From contig NC_061774.1 of assembly GCF_022458985.1 (NCBI RefSeq), positions 14,966,197-15,030,196 of the forward strand: a stretch of DNA of 64,000 bases. The letters run 5' to 3'. Under the pieces are notes generated by a model. It was not told the origin of the DNA. It did no database searches and was given only the letters and a program-made list of their open reading frames with translations. Within the stretch, counting starts at the first letter, position 1; each line of letters opens with the position of its first letter. Positions 43,949-54,682 of this stretch are shown in pieces. The translations under genes were made by a program, and so were the position numbers. The DNA comes from Mugil cephalus. Its lineage: Eukaryota > Chordata > Actinopteri > Mugiliformes > Mugilidae.

Positions 43949-45662
43949 TCCTCTTACATCACCCAACCTACCCTCATCCAGAGTGGAGCAGAAAGGTGCA
44001 GTCGTGGGAGGGCCTATCCCAGCGTTTGTCTTGGCCTGTATGAGCACGCCGTACATGGCAGAAGGCTTCAGGTTGTTCAGGACAATGCTCTCCACGTCAC
44101 GTGTCGCCGCCACACTACGGTGATGCCACTGTTTAAACTGCTGGCTTACGGGGTCGAACTCTCTGTAGCTGATGCTGTAACTCCGCAGAACGCCGTTTCT
44201 GAGATCAGCCCTCGGAGGCTAGCCAAGAGGAAACAGACAGTCTAACGTACACGCGGACACAAAGTTGTTTAAGAAGCGTCCCGAAACAAAAGTTTACCTT
44301 CCATGTAACTCGGATAGTGTTGGGGCTGAGGGCCTCCAGATCCATATCCAAGGGAGCACCCTCTGGTGCTGCAGGGAAAACAAATTTCAATATCTCTTTA
44401 GCTCCCCATTGTCCTAGTTTCATCTTAATAGAGAAACAGCATCTAAATCTACCTGCTTCTTTTGTGGTGACTGTTATGACGTTGCTGGACGCACTGACTC
44501 CCACACTGTTCCTGGCAAACATGCGGAGGCTGTAGGTCTTGAATGGACGCAAATCCATCAAAGTCACCTGAATCAACTTAGGATTGGAGATTTCAGTTCT
44601 TACCGCAGAGTCCCAGGATGCTGTGCAACAGGAAAGCTTAGTTAAGATCCGAACTGCACCCTAAAATAAATTTTCAGAGGATGGTGACTAGGTGTGTAGT
44701 AGTAGTACTGTCCTAATTGTGCCAGGATTGTTTAATGTGATCACCCTCTTTGTCTTTTTGATCAAGCCAGTACATCGTGATGGGTCTGCCGCCATCAAAC
44801 GCAGGAGCCCAGCGAACAGTCACCGTCCTGTCCTTCACCTCTCTTGACTCTATCGTCACGGGATTTGGGGGCCCTTAAAAAAAAAAAAAAAAAGAAACAA
44901 AGAAAGAGCTGATTAATCAATTACCAAATTTACAAGATTGGAAATAAAAAATGCATCAGAGACCATAAACTATTAATCTTTTAAGATTCCCAGTCATATA
45001 TATATATAAACATAAAACAAGAACAAATGCAACAAAAGTAACGAAAGAAATGTCTTCAAGTAAACTTAAACAAGGCTGATTACCTTTTTTTTGGACCTCT
45101 TAAAGATAATTAAAATTTTTTAAGATAACCTAGAAACTTGTTGTGGAAAATATCTGCCTCTGTTGGCCTCACCTGCAGTTACTGTCAGAGTGACATGAAA
45201 TTTGAGATCATTAAACCAGCCTGGGATGTCCACACGACAGCCGTACGTCCCAGAGTCGCCCTCCACAACATTCCTGACGGTCAGTGACGCGTCACCCTGG
45301 CCAAGATCCCCAATGAGCACGTAGCGTTCAGACGCTCTGCTGGTCACTGACGACCCGTCCGTCCTGAGCACCTCATTCGCACAGCCACTGTTGGGTATGT
45401 CCCCCCGGCCCCAACACACCGAAAGCGTCCCGTAGTACTGCGCATCATAGTTACATGGCAAAGTCACATCTCTTCCAACTGTGGCTATTATGGTGGTAGC
45501 AGACACACGACCTGAAAAGACAATACGAGATTTTTGAGAGCATTCGTTCATCAATCAACACGAGATGAAAAGGGAAATCATCTGCATGACCGTCTTACCT
45601 AGAAGGAGAAAAAAGAGGAGAATGCAACACAAAGCAGGGTGTCTGCTGCCCAAAAGACTCAT
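41290..45662 (-). CDS. TIM-family IgV receptor with three FN3 domains (14 exons)
   Basis: Coding exons, read downward: 45662-45599, 45511-45173, 44873-44745, 44620-44453, 44368-44298, 44218-43972, 43888-43793, 43690-43619, 43321-43169, 43083-42919, 42582-42530, 41653-41551, 41465-41435, 41347-41290 (TAA). All introns are GT-AG and the phases fit, giving 582 residues. Signal peptide is 1-21. The TIM-type IgV domain is about 22-134, with Cys41/Cys113, Cys54/Cys65, RGD at 57-59 and metal-site motif W120-F-N-D123. FN3-1 (135-233) and FN3-2 (234-339) resemble DSCAM-family modules. Thr/Ser-rich mucin-like exons are 340-371 and 372-395. FN3-3 is 396-501 and repeats FN3-1. A Thr-rich stalk is 502-519, the membrane helix about 530-550, and a short basic tail ends ESLQEL. 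In mammals TIM proteins bind phosphatidylserine through IgV and have mucin stalks without FN3. By homology this should be a plasma-membrane lipid or adhesion receptor on immune or phagocytic cells. The membrane and tail exons are the least certain part. It lies 3.9 kb downstream of a TIM paralogue on the same strand. Confidence 0.85.
41519..41653 (-). other. Alternative C-terminus of the TIM-FN3 gene by read-through of exon 12
   Basis: If the strong donor (CGAC|GTAAGTG at 41550) is not used, translation runs on in frame through a few basic residues (RKCTQQRRPL) to a TAG at 41521-41519. The protein would then end about 11 residues after the helix, without the 31-base exon 13 and exon 14. The splice version is preferred because exon 13 has a good acceptor (TTTCTTCCCAG), a consensus donor (GTGAGTG) and joins exon 14 in frame. 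Confidence 0.4.
43618..43889 (-). other. Duplicated mucin-like exon pair (exons 7 and 8)
   Basis: The two consecutive phase-1 exons both begin at an AAG acceptor, end at a GTACTT donor and encode Thr-rich peptides sharing a TVW...EE...T core (TVWIEEATST versus TVWEESTTMV). They look like a tandem exon duplication and would be O-glycosylated in a TIM-like stalk. Here they sit between FN3-2 and FN3-3 rather than directly after IgV. Confidence 0.65.
43918..43945 (+). repeat. (AAT)n microsatellite in an intron
   Basis: A trinucleotide run inside the intron between exons 6 and 7 of the TIM-FN3 gene. Confidence 0.9.
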
Positions 45663-45760
45663 TCTGCATCTCTGCTCTTGTCTCCACATCACTGCAAAGG
45701 GTTCACCTGCTGCACGACTCTAAATCAACCATAGTGTGGTTTCAAGATTTGAAATCTTTC
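45663..45760 (-). promoter_or_regulatory. Upstream region of the TIM-FN3 gene with RUNX-type motif
   Basis: A RUNX-type AACCACA (minus strand, 45741-45735) lies about 75 bases above the start codon, with a related AACCATA next to it. No clear TATA box is seen. RUNX sites are frequent in haematopoietic promoters, so this is compatible with immune-cell expression, but a single short motif is weak evidence. Confidence 0.25.
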
Positions 45761-48175
45761 CAGATCACATGACGCCGTCCTTGATATGCTCACACAAACA
45801 ACTTCTGCTGGCAGAAGAGGAATGTGGAAAAGAGCTATTTCCCTCTCTGTGGTTTTGGTTCCTCCTCACAGATGTGGGACACTGTTTCATTTTGATGATT
45901 AGACAGACACAGAATCAAGGTTACCACCGTGCTAACAGCAGCCCTGTTGTTTCTTCTCAGTGCTTGTATTGATGGCTGGGATGGAAAAAAGCGTCTAGTC
46001 TTCACCCCTGAGTGTGAGAAAACTAACTGAGCAGCTCTGGGTGCATGTAAACTACACTCCCTTTGAAACAAAGAGCACACTGGGAAATAATTTGACCAGA
46101 ATTATTTTTAAAGAACTAAACAAGCAACAAAGATATTTTTAATCCTAACATCTATAATCAGCAGGTGCAACACGGTTTTAGATCTACAGTACTTTGCACG
46201 TTTGTTTTCCTCAAACTGTTCAAAAATACACCACTGACGAAAACACAAAGTCTGGTTTACTCTAGGGCCATGGACTTTTGTTTGTTTCCTAGACTGCTGA
46301 GTAAACATTTGGGTCTGCTCGAAGTTTAGTCACCCAGCAAAAACTTCCTCTTTGATTGCTCTAAAATCACTCCACACTTGTCACTTGTTACGGAATATAA
46401 ACACATAGATTTTGTTAAAAGGTGTCTGACACTTTATTCTTAGTTTTTTTTTTTTTTGCGTGTTTGTTTGTTTGTTTGTTTGTCCTACGTGATAAATGTT
46501 ACTAATAAAGGGTTATTCAAATATCCTGAAATATAAATCCAGGATTTATACAATAATATAATAGGCACACTCATGGACAGCAACAAATAAGAAATATACC
46601 TGCAAGGGAACTGATCCTGTGAACAATGCCCCCACTCCCGTTTTACCACATCTTTCTGATAATTGCTACACTATTTCAGAGACTAAATGCACAAAGACTC
46701 ACACAGAAGCAGGAACTGGAACAGAAACTGACAAAATACAACTTTATTTCAGTGAAATGGAGCATAATCTTATAAAATGGTTCGTTAGAGTCGATATTTT
46801 TTAAAATTTAAAAGAGTGTGTTTGGTTTGGATCATTGAATCAAGAAATTGATTTCTGTAGATGTTCAGTGTGCACGACAACAGATGGATCACAGCAATAA
46901 ACTGTGTGGATTGGTGAAAGGACCATGACCTCAACGGTATTTACTCTACGTACATATTTACCCACTGAAAGTCCAGCAGGTGGCATCTTTGTCCACACTA
47001 ATAAACCATGAACAAGCTTTTAGATTAAGTTTCCAATTAAAAAGAGGACGAAAATATAAAGAGGGAATTCATTAATCTTCAGGAAATTTGCACAAGTACT
47101 GCATGTATCATAAATATACAGTACGAAATATAATTTCTTACAGGTACACAAGCATATCACCTCCAATACAAGATCATATATTTAATATGTGCAGTATAAA
47201 CCGGACATAAACTTTCATACTTTATCATAGTAACAGTTCAAATGTTGTGTGACCGCCATATTTTCTGAATACGGATGTTGTCAGCATCTAATTTCTACTT
47301 GAAATGTCTTAAAAAAAAGAATTCTATGTTCAATTTGAATTATGAAATAATAAATGTATAGAACATGTTATGTTTTATGTCTGAAACATGAAGAGTGGAA
47401 AAGCTAACGGTCATATTTTAGACTTGTCTTACTGATGTATCACGTGGGAGAACAGGTCATCTGTTTCTCCTGTAGGAAGGATAGTTTGCGTTTCGGTTGA
47501 CTTTTATGTTTTAATACATGATTGTAGTTTATTACTTTGGCGTTAGCCCTAAAGCCAAAATGTCCAGACAAAGTTGTAAATAATAACTATTTTGAAACCT
47601 CTTTTCTCTTTGTGGTTTTCGGCAGTAGGGAGGATCTGAGCCTGACGTTCATGTTTCACGGGCTTCCCCTCGGCTCAAGCACAAGACGAGGAGGAAATAC
47701 TGCACAATCCTAATGAAATGAGATTAGCAATGTCATCAAATCTGCCCTCAAAATAGAGATAACACTGAATCAGACCACAGCATGGTGTCAGCCTCTCAAT
47801 CTCTCTAAACCACACAGTGTTGCCTTTAGTTTGTTCTCTCTCAGGTGTAATAACTCTGGTTCTTCCTCCATGCTGGTCATCAGCATAGAAAGACAAGTCT
47901 GAACAACCCACAAACATATAAATAAAGGTCAGAGAAAAAAAATATGACAGATAATGTTTAGATACAGAGTACAAATTCTTGTTTATTCCGGTCATGAACA
48001 GGACTGCTGAGTAAGCATTACTGCAAAAAATTTCCTCTTTGCTTCGCTCACATCCAAAAAGATATGTGGTTAACATTTACAACAAACCACTACATTAAAA
48101 TAGCTAACACGTGAATATTTTGATTCCTATTTTCTAATGTAACTGACCACTGTCACATTTTAACACAGATGTCTG

Positions 48176-48810
48176 TGAAGGTTCTTAGTCATCTGCGTCA
48201 TGGTGATCCCGAAGGTGTTCAACCTCCCGACACAATTTTGTTTGGAATGCATCTTAATTTCTTTAAGATACGATTATATGATCTTTAGGTATTTGGGATC
48301 AGTAGGAACTAAGACATATAAAAAAATAAGCATCATCTTTGAAATTGAAGTAGTTTTTTTAAAAAAATAAATAAATTAGGTGGACACAGGGATTATTTCA
48401 CTGCATATTACAATTTAAGTCACTAATGCGCACCAAAATATAACACTGTTTATTTTAATGCAGAAGCAGAATTTTAAACGACGAAATCCCAATGTCCTCC
48501 ACTGTTTACATGTGAATTTGTTAAATTTTCATGTCATATCAAACTAGAAAAGTTAATTAGCACAAATAAACACGCGTATTGACCCTGCGCCACCAGTAGA
48601 TGGCAGACATAACTGTCTCCTCATGAGGACGACAGGTCTAAGTGAAGCAGAATAGGCTGCTACAAACCTAAAATATATTGTCCCCATATGAGGACGCCGG
48701 GTCTCAGGAGGTTAAAAAAAAGGCAACTGCTCTTGTAGAGTTTCTTGTTTTGTAACTGAAGAAGCTACTCAGACGGGCGACGAAATGTCTTCAATGCAGT
48801 TGCCTTTTTC
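48176..48810. mobile_element. Foldback repeat, diverged second copy
   Basis: Short arms AAAAAGGCAACTGC (about 48717-48730) and its reverse complement GCAGTTGCCTTTTT (48796-48809) enclose the GAAGAAGCTACTCAGACGGG / GACGAAATGTC wording shared with the element at 23.66 kb. At 48176-48216 a GTGAAGGTTCTTAGTCATCT segment matches, in reverse, the outer flank of the first copy. About 500 bases of other sequence lie between, so the copy is broken or interrupted. Confidence 0.5.
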
Positions 48811-49198
48811 AAATGATTTTCTGACTTCATTCATGAAATTTAATGCTGCTGTAAACACAGTCGTTCAAATGGTTTCTCTCACTGACTCAGTAAAAATGTC
48901 TTCGCCGCTTATATTTTCCATTCATAGATAAAATAAACTTAGACAAAACAGGAGCAGAGTAACTTTGTGTTCTGTAAAATCCACGTAGCAAGAAGGAAGG
49001 CAATAGAAATGCCAAATTTCTTTGACCTCACCTTTAGTTTAAGTGGACATAACATATGTGCAAAGTGTGTATTTTTTCAGGTTAGTCTTTATTGATCATA
49101 TTTTTTCAATATATACAGACGATGTATCCCCCACACTCTCATACACTCCCTTCACATCATATTTTTAAATACCAAACTGCTTTCCCTGAAGGCACTTA

Positions 49199-49200
<2 letters not shown>

Positions 49201-49261
<61 letters not shown>

Positions 49262-49287
49262 TAGTATTATTAGTATTATTATTATTA
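49201..49287 (+). repeat. (AAT)n followed by (ATT)n array
   Basis: About 60 bases of TAA/AAT units run directly into ATT/TAT units, giving a self-complementary trinucleotide tract. Confidence 0.95.
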
Positions 49288-49608
49288 AATCCAGTAGGTG
49301 GCATTGTGTCCACAAGTATGAAGCATCCACAAGGTTTTCAGGGTGCACACAGAAAATAAAAGAAAATTAATTAATCTGCAGGCTATTTTTGCATCTTCTA
49401 AGACACATTTTTAGAGCCATCTGAGAACAGCATAAGCCGCTTTGCTGGGGAAATGGGTCATCTTGTTCTCTTACTGATAAGAGTTCAAACCGTCGAGCGA
49501 AAGCTGAGGAGATGGAACGCTTCAACACGTGACAGGCAGCCAGTCCTGCAGCCAGAAGTTGCTCACTGTAATCGGAGGCCTCCCTCCTTGCCATAATGTC
49601 GACCCCCG

Positions 49609-51226
49609 TTAATGCATTGGGATGCTTTCGTAAATATTCTCAGCAGCCGAGGTGTTGGCACGAGTCCCCCGCGACACAAACGACCTCCCTGGTTTGAAAG
49701 AAACAAATAATAATTAACATTCTCAGCAATAAGAAGGAAGACCCACTTCGTGGCTTCCACCGTTCAATAGACGCCCACTTTTAATGTAAAATTAATCTGG
49801 ACGGCAGATAAGTCACAAAATATAATCCATCGCATACTCACGGAAAATAAAGACGAGGATTATGATTAGGGGGAAGAACAAAATAGCCGCCATCCTGCTA
49901 ACGTTCTCCACCCTCAAGAGGGCTTTGAAATTTCCCTGCAATGAAAATTTTCAAGAAGGACTGGGTCAAGTCTTAGTTTTAAATATGTGCGTTATTATGA
50001 TGATTTAAAAACACTAATGTTCACAGTTCCCTCCATGTATCACCTTCAGCTTTAAACCACAAAATGATGCATTTGGAAATTGAATGCATTTAAGCAATTC
50101 GAGAAATAAAACATGATGTTTGTAACTTTTTATGTCTCCCATCTGCATTCATCACATTTTAACACATCATTCTTAGGAGAAGAAAAAAATCCAGATGTAA
50201 AAGTGATAAATAAATAAATAAATATGTCGTGTAAATATTGGTTATAAAGCACCTGAACAGAGTTTGGAGTGTTTATTGATCTGTATGAATTCTAACGTGC
50301 CATATAGTGATATATATATTTACTGCATCACTTGTTTTAAATACCATAGAATCTAATGGTACCATACCTCAGGTGTTACACTTTGAATCATTTCCAGTGT
50401 TCGTTCATCCACTTCCACATATTCAGGTGTAGATGTTGGCAGTGTTTCTGTAACGAGGGAAAATCTTAAAATTGTATTCTTGTTAAAAAAAATTAGCATT
50501 TGCCTGAAGACTGTTAGCTTTGCAAAAATGATTTTCTTATTCATAGGTGACCGCTTACCTTCCACCCTGTCAGCTGAGATTGTACTATTCTGGGTAACCG
50601 GCTGTTCCACGGGAGCTGGCAAAGACAAAATAGTTCAATTAGCTCAACTGAAATACACCACAGATTCTATTAATAAATGTTTTATGCATTACCTTCCTCC
50701 ATAATAAGCTTTATGTTGACTTTCTGGTCGTTAAATAACCCGGGAATCTCGACCCTACAGCCGTAGACACCCGCGTCACTCCTCTGAGCGTTCAGGATGG
50801 TCAGGGACAACTCTCCGGCCGCCGTGTGGCCCAGCAGCTGGTACCTGGGGGACAGCCTGAAGGACACAGCTCCATCCAGGAAGGAGAGGACTGTGTTGGA
50901 GCATTTCGACACGGGCACCTTCCCTTGTCCCCAGCAGAAGCTAAGGTCATCATGGTGTTGTGTGTCATAGCTACAGGGCAAAATGACATCGCGCCCGACA
51001 TAGCCGATGACTTTGGGGGTGCCAGAAGACACTGCGAAGGAACAGCAATGATTCTGATCAAACTCCATGACAAAGATTAGATTTCGTATTTCTGATGTGA
51101 AGCCCACGGCTGCTCCCACACTCCTCCACACACACACACCCCTCCACCAAGAAAACAAAAAAAGCACAAAAATATTGACTTACCATGGATCAGGGCCGAA
51201 AGGAAAAAATAAGAAAGACCACGCAT
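49609..51226 (-). CDS. Compact TIM-family receptor, HAVCR1/TIMD4-like (6 exons)
   Basis: Coding exons, read downward: 51226-51184, 51031-50693, 50615-50559, 50447-50368, 49935-49842, 49688-49609 (TAA). All introns are GT-AG and the phases fit, giving 230 residues. A short hydrophobic signal peptide (1-14) precedes a TIM IgV domain (15-127) with Cys34/Cys106 and Cys47/Cys58. The IgV exon is 339 bases, exactly as in the neighbouring TIM-FN3 gene, and aligns to it without gaps. The metal-site motif reads L113-F-N-D116 instead of WFND. A short stalk (about 128-187) has an NST glycosylation site. The membrane helix is about 188-204. The tail contains AENIYESI, resembling the tail tyrosine motif of mammalian TIM-1 (AEDNIY as I recall), so it may be phosphorylated for signalling. 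The long mucin region of mammalian TIMs is nearly absent. Likely an immune-cell surface receptor. Orthology to a single mammalian TIM cannot be decided here. Confidence 0.85.
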
Positions 51227-51345
51227 GTGGGTAGGCTAACGTATAACACTGTCCTGAAGCAAGGGTAAAATTAATTTCTCCCCCTTCGCTCACACACTGC
51301 AGGACACGTGACATCATAGACACAGGGTTTTACTTCCCTTTTTCA
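51227..51345 (-). promoter_or_regulatory. Upstream region of compact TIM gene with PU.1/ETS-like motif
   Basis: An AAAAAGGGAAGTA sequence (minus strand, about 51343-51331) lies about 105 bases above the start codon and resembles a PU.1/ETS site. A CACGTG E-box is at about 51305-51310. No TATA box is seen. This is suggestive of myeloid or lymphoid expression but is motif-level evidence only. Confidence 0.25.
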
Positions 51346-54300
51346 AAATTAGGAAGGAAATCAGACCTTGTCCACTTTTGGACCTCAGCTAATATGATGT
51401 GTGAGGAGTCCACAGGGGAAAAAGCCTGTGTCATCTGTTGCAATAAGCTGTATCTGAGTTTATTGTTGCCCATCTGAGCATGTGCTCTCGTATGTAACAA
51501 GACAAGTGCAAATGTTTCTGAAACACAACATTCACGACAACAGTCTTTTGTGTATTCGTTAAAGGAAGTTTTAAATGCCACAGCAAGATGACACACACTT
51601 AAACAGGAATTAGGTGAGTGACACAACTGACTTGAGACATTTCAAAGAAACCTCCTTTTCTTATTTATTTGAAACTTGTTGGTTCTCTGTTAGAAAACTC
51701 AGTGATGTGATTATGGGAATACGTATCTTGTATACTTCTCTTCACTCATTGAGGTTAGTACCCGTATATGTATGTGTGTGTGCATGTGTGACGACAGCAA
51801 GAAAAATATTTTGTCTCTGTCAGTCTTTTTCTGCCCTTCGCTCACCTCTGACAGGCCCGTCTCCACCTCCACTTGTCAACACTGTCAGTCACCGCTGTGC
51901 TGCCCGAGTGCTCCACAAACCCTCGTCCTCCCCTTATAATCTGCTGCGTTTAGTCGTCTCTCACAGCTGTGAATTTCTTCACAGATTTCCTGCCAATAAA
52001 AACAAACATAACGAAACAGAAACTTTTCAAGAGACAAAAATGTGAACTGAAACAGCAAATACGCATGGAGGGAAACAAAACTTCTTTTTCTTTCGATGAA
52101 ACGAGGAAATATTGTTAATTTCAAGCAACTGGCAGCTTTATACTGAACGTATTAGTCATCTTGTTCTGTGGTATCTAAATGTTATGACCACAGCCTCATT
52201 GACTTATGGTGATGTTTAGGCTATTTGCTAAGGTTAGAAGGTTAAATAAAAGAAAGTCACCTGTGGAGTAACGTCTAGAAGACAGGGACAGATAGAAAGC
52301 CATTAATATAGATTTAATGAGTCATAAAACAGTTTAGGAAGTTTTTTTTAAATATTAGAAATTAAACCCGTTCCAAGAAGTCATCTCAGTCTGGGACTCT
52401 AACACCACTACTTTAAAACCCCTAGTTACTTATATTTACTGAAACATTTCTCCTCTCAAAGAAGAGTCTTGTTTGCCTCGACCACATGTCATGGTTTAGT
52501 TTGGAGCGATTGTCAATGTGCTGTAGACGTAAAGGTTTAGAAATGACATTCACAGCAGAGAACCTGGTCTAAGGCCAAAGAGCCGGCAGTAAGAAATCTA
52601 TGGTTGGGCAGCTTTTGCTGATGTCAGACAAAACTAAGGACAAACAGAAAAGAAGAAGTGACACCGCATAGGTCAGAGACTGTGTTATTTTAAGAAGTGA
52701 TATAGGACGTTGGCTGTGACGGCAGTCTGCACCATTTCTTGAAAGTTGCACCGAAGTACAGGAAGGTCTGGTTTTTGGGTTTGCATACTGCTGCAGAACA
52801 GAATACATACATCAGCTTCATTCTTTGTCAATTTGAGCTTTCCGTAAGTGATCCATCACAGCGGTCAAATGAGAAAATGCATCGATTTGCAATATTGCTG
52901 ATGCTGGAGGAGCCACTGTCACCTTAAGAGCAAACATGCTGAACTGACAAACAGCTTCTTGGTCCAGCAAACGACCTCCACAATCTGAAATTGTCGGAAA
53001 AAAATGTCTGCTGGAAGCAATACAGGATACCCATAAGATGTTTGCGTTGCTAATGTGCATCGGTTCCATACAAGGTCATTGACACATGACATTCATTGAT
53101 AGAAAATAAAACACAAGATCCTGTAAAAGTCAGCTTCCAGTCCGACATTATTTATTCATGTATTCAAAGTCTCGATGCCCTGATGAAGACCCCGTGGTCA
53201 CAGTGTTGAACAAATATTTTGGCTTGACAGTTTTTATGGGCCTGCTGCTGTGGTCTAATGACAGCTTGTTTTTGCCTTCAGTTGTCAACACTATGGGTGA
53301 GATAAGGAAAAAGTATCGCCACTCCTCTTTTAAGACGGTTTCATAGCCCTGCAAGAGAAAAAAAGTGCCAAAATCTTCCAGTGTCTGCAGTAAATGTATA
53401 TGAGAGAAACAAAGGTGTTACCACCAAGATTACATAGCAAAGAGGTTTGGTCGGATTGATGGGTCAATAAAACATTTGATTCTATTTTAGGTCGCACACA
53501 CAAATGACAAAGGACAGAGTCTGTTTGTCCTAAGACAAGGTACCATGTACCAGTGACCAGACGGCAGAAACCTATATTGGGAGATCAGCGGATAAACGGG
53601 GTCAGACAGGATCATTTCAACCACCTGTGTTTAGTCCGTACAGTACAATAGTACATTTTATAGAATGCTCTTTATTGTCATAATACAGTGTACAACGAGA
53701 TTGCAACAAAACAACAAGCTTCTCCTTTGATATCTAAATTAAGAGAATCCTTTCCAAACTGTTCATATCAAAATGTGAATGAATTAATATTGTGATAAAG
53801 CCTGACCTGGTGCAAGACAGAACTCACATTAACCTGTATTATGAATCCATCTTTAAACCCAAAAAAGTCTCTCTTGAAATCATTGGAATTAATGAAAGAT
53901 GCAGGATTTTTCCACGATTCTCTTTGTCTGTGAACTCTACGACAAAGTAAAGTAATTTTAATGTCTAATGACACTCTGACACTTTCCTCAGCCATGAATG
54001 AAACACAGGTCTTTTTCCAAAGCTTCACTGACCAATTTCTATGGACTTAGAATGACGTAGCATAACTAGTGTCTCAGTGTAATGTAGTGTAGATTGAGTT
54101 CCTTTGTCTGTTGCATATTCCTCCCTATCTGTTTCCTCCGTGAGAACATATGCGCCTAAATGTGTGTGTCTGTGTGTGTGCTCATGTCATGTATGATGGA
54201 TTCATGGCCGCTGCTGCCGGCGAATGCGGACATCGGCCCTTTCCCCACTTCTTACTTCCCACCCTCGTCCCTCCTGGGAGTGCGTCTCAATGTTCCACTC

Positions 54301-54682
54301 CTCTCCTATTAATACCCCACTGGGGAGTCCAGAGCTCATAGTGAGTTTGGGAGCGGAAACGCCTCCCAACACTCCTGGAAGACACAGGCCTGGGCGAGAG
54401 GGAGGAAAAGAAAGAGGGACAGAGCAGATTAAGGCGCGTTAGGAAAGAATTTCAATCTGACTGTATGACGGAGGATTCGAAAGTGTGACGACGGAAAGGA
54501 ACACGGTGGAAGTGAAAGAAAGTGGAGCTAAAATAAGAATTAGAAGCAAGAATGGAAGTTAGCATTGGTCAGGATGTGAGGCTCTGACCCAGAAAAAAAA
54601 TTAAAAAAAACCTTTACACTTACAAGCAAAGTTGCATGTTATCATTTAAGGAAAGTAAATAGTGTTAACACTGACGTCATTT

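Larger units (their letters stand above)
45761..49608. other. Intergenic region between the two TIM genes
   Basis: AT-rich sequence. It contains an open frame on the minus strand at 47675-48076 without recognisable domain or splice context, a diverged copy of the foldback repeat at 48176-48810 and a long AAT/ATT array at 49201-49287. No third TIM IgV exon or relic with the CWG...C pattern is visible. Confidence 0.6.

Noticed and set aside
47675..48076. Minus-strand open frame of 133 codons between the TIM genes, containing a TVWFRE segment faintly like an Ig V domain
   Set aside because: There is no canonical cysteine pair spacing, no CWG or D-x-G-x-Y-x-C motif, and no splice signals matching an Ig exon. 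It is left as unexplained open sequence.
52818..53069. Minus-strand frame sharing GGAGGTCGTTTG with the last exon of the compact TIM gene
   Set aside because: The shared stretch is only 12 bases, and the flanking sequence and encoded residues do not match. Probably coincidence.
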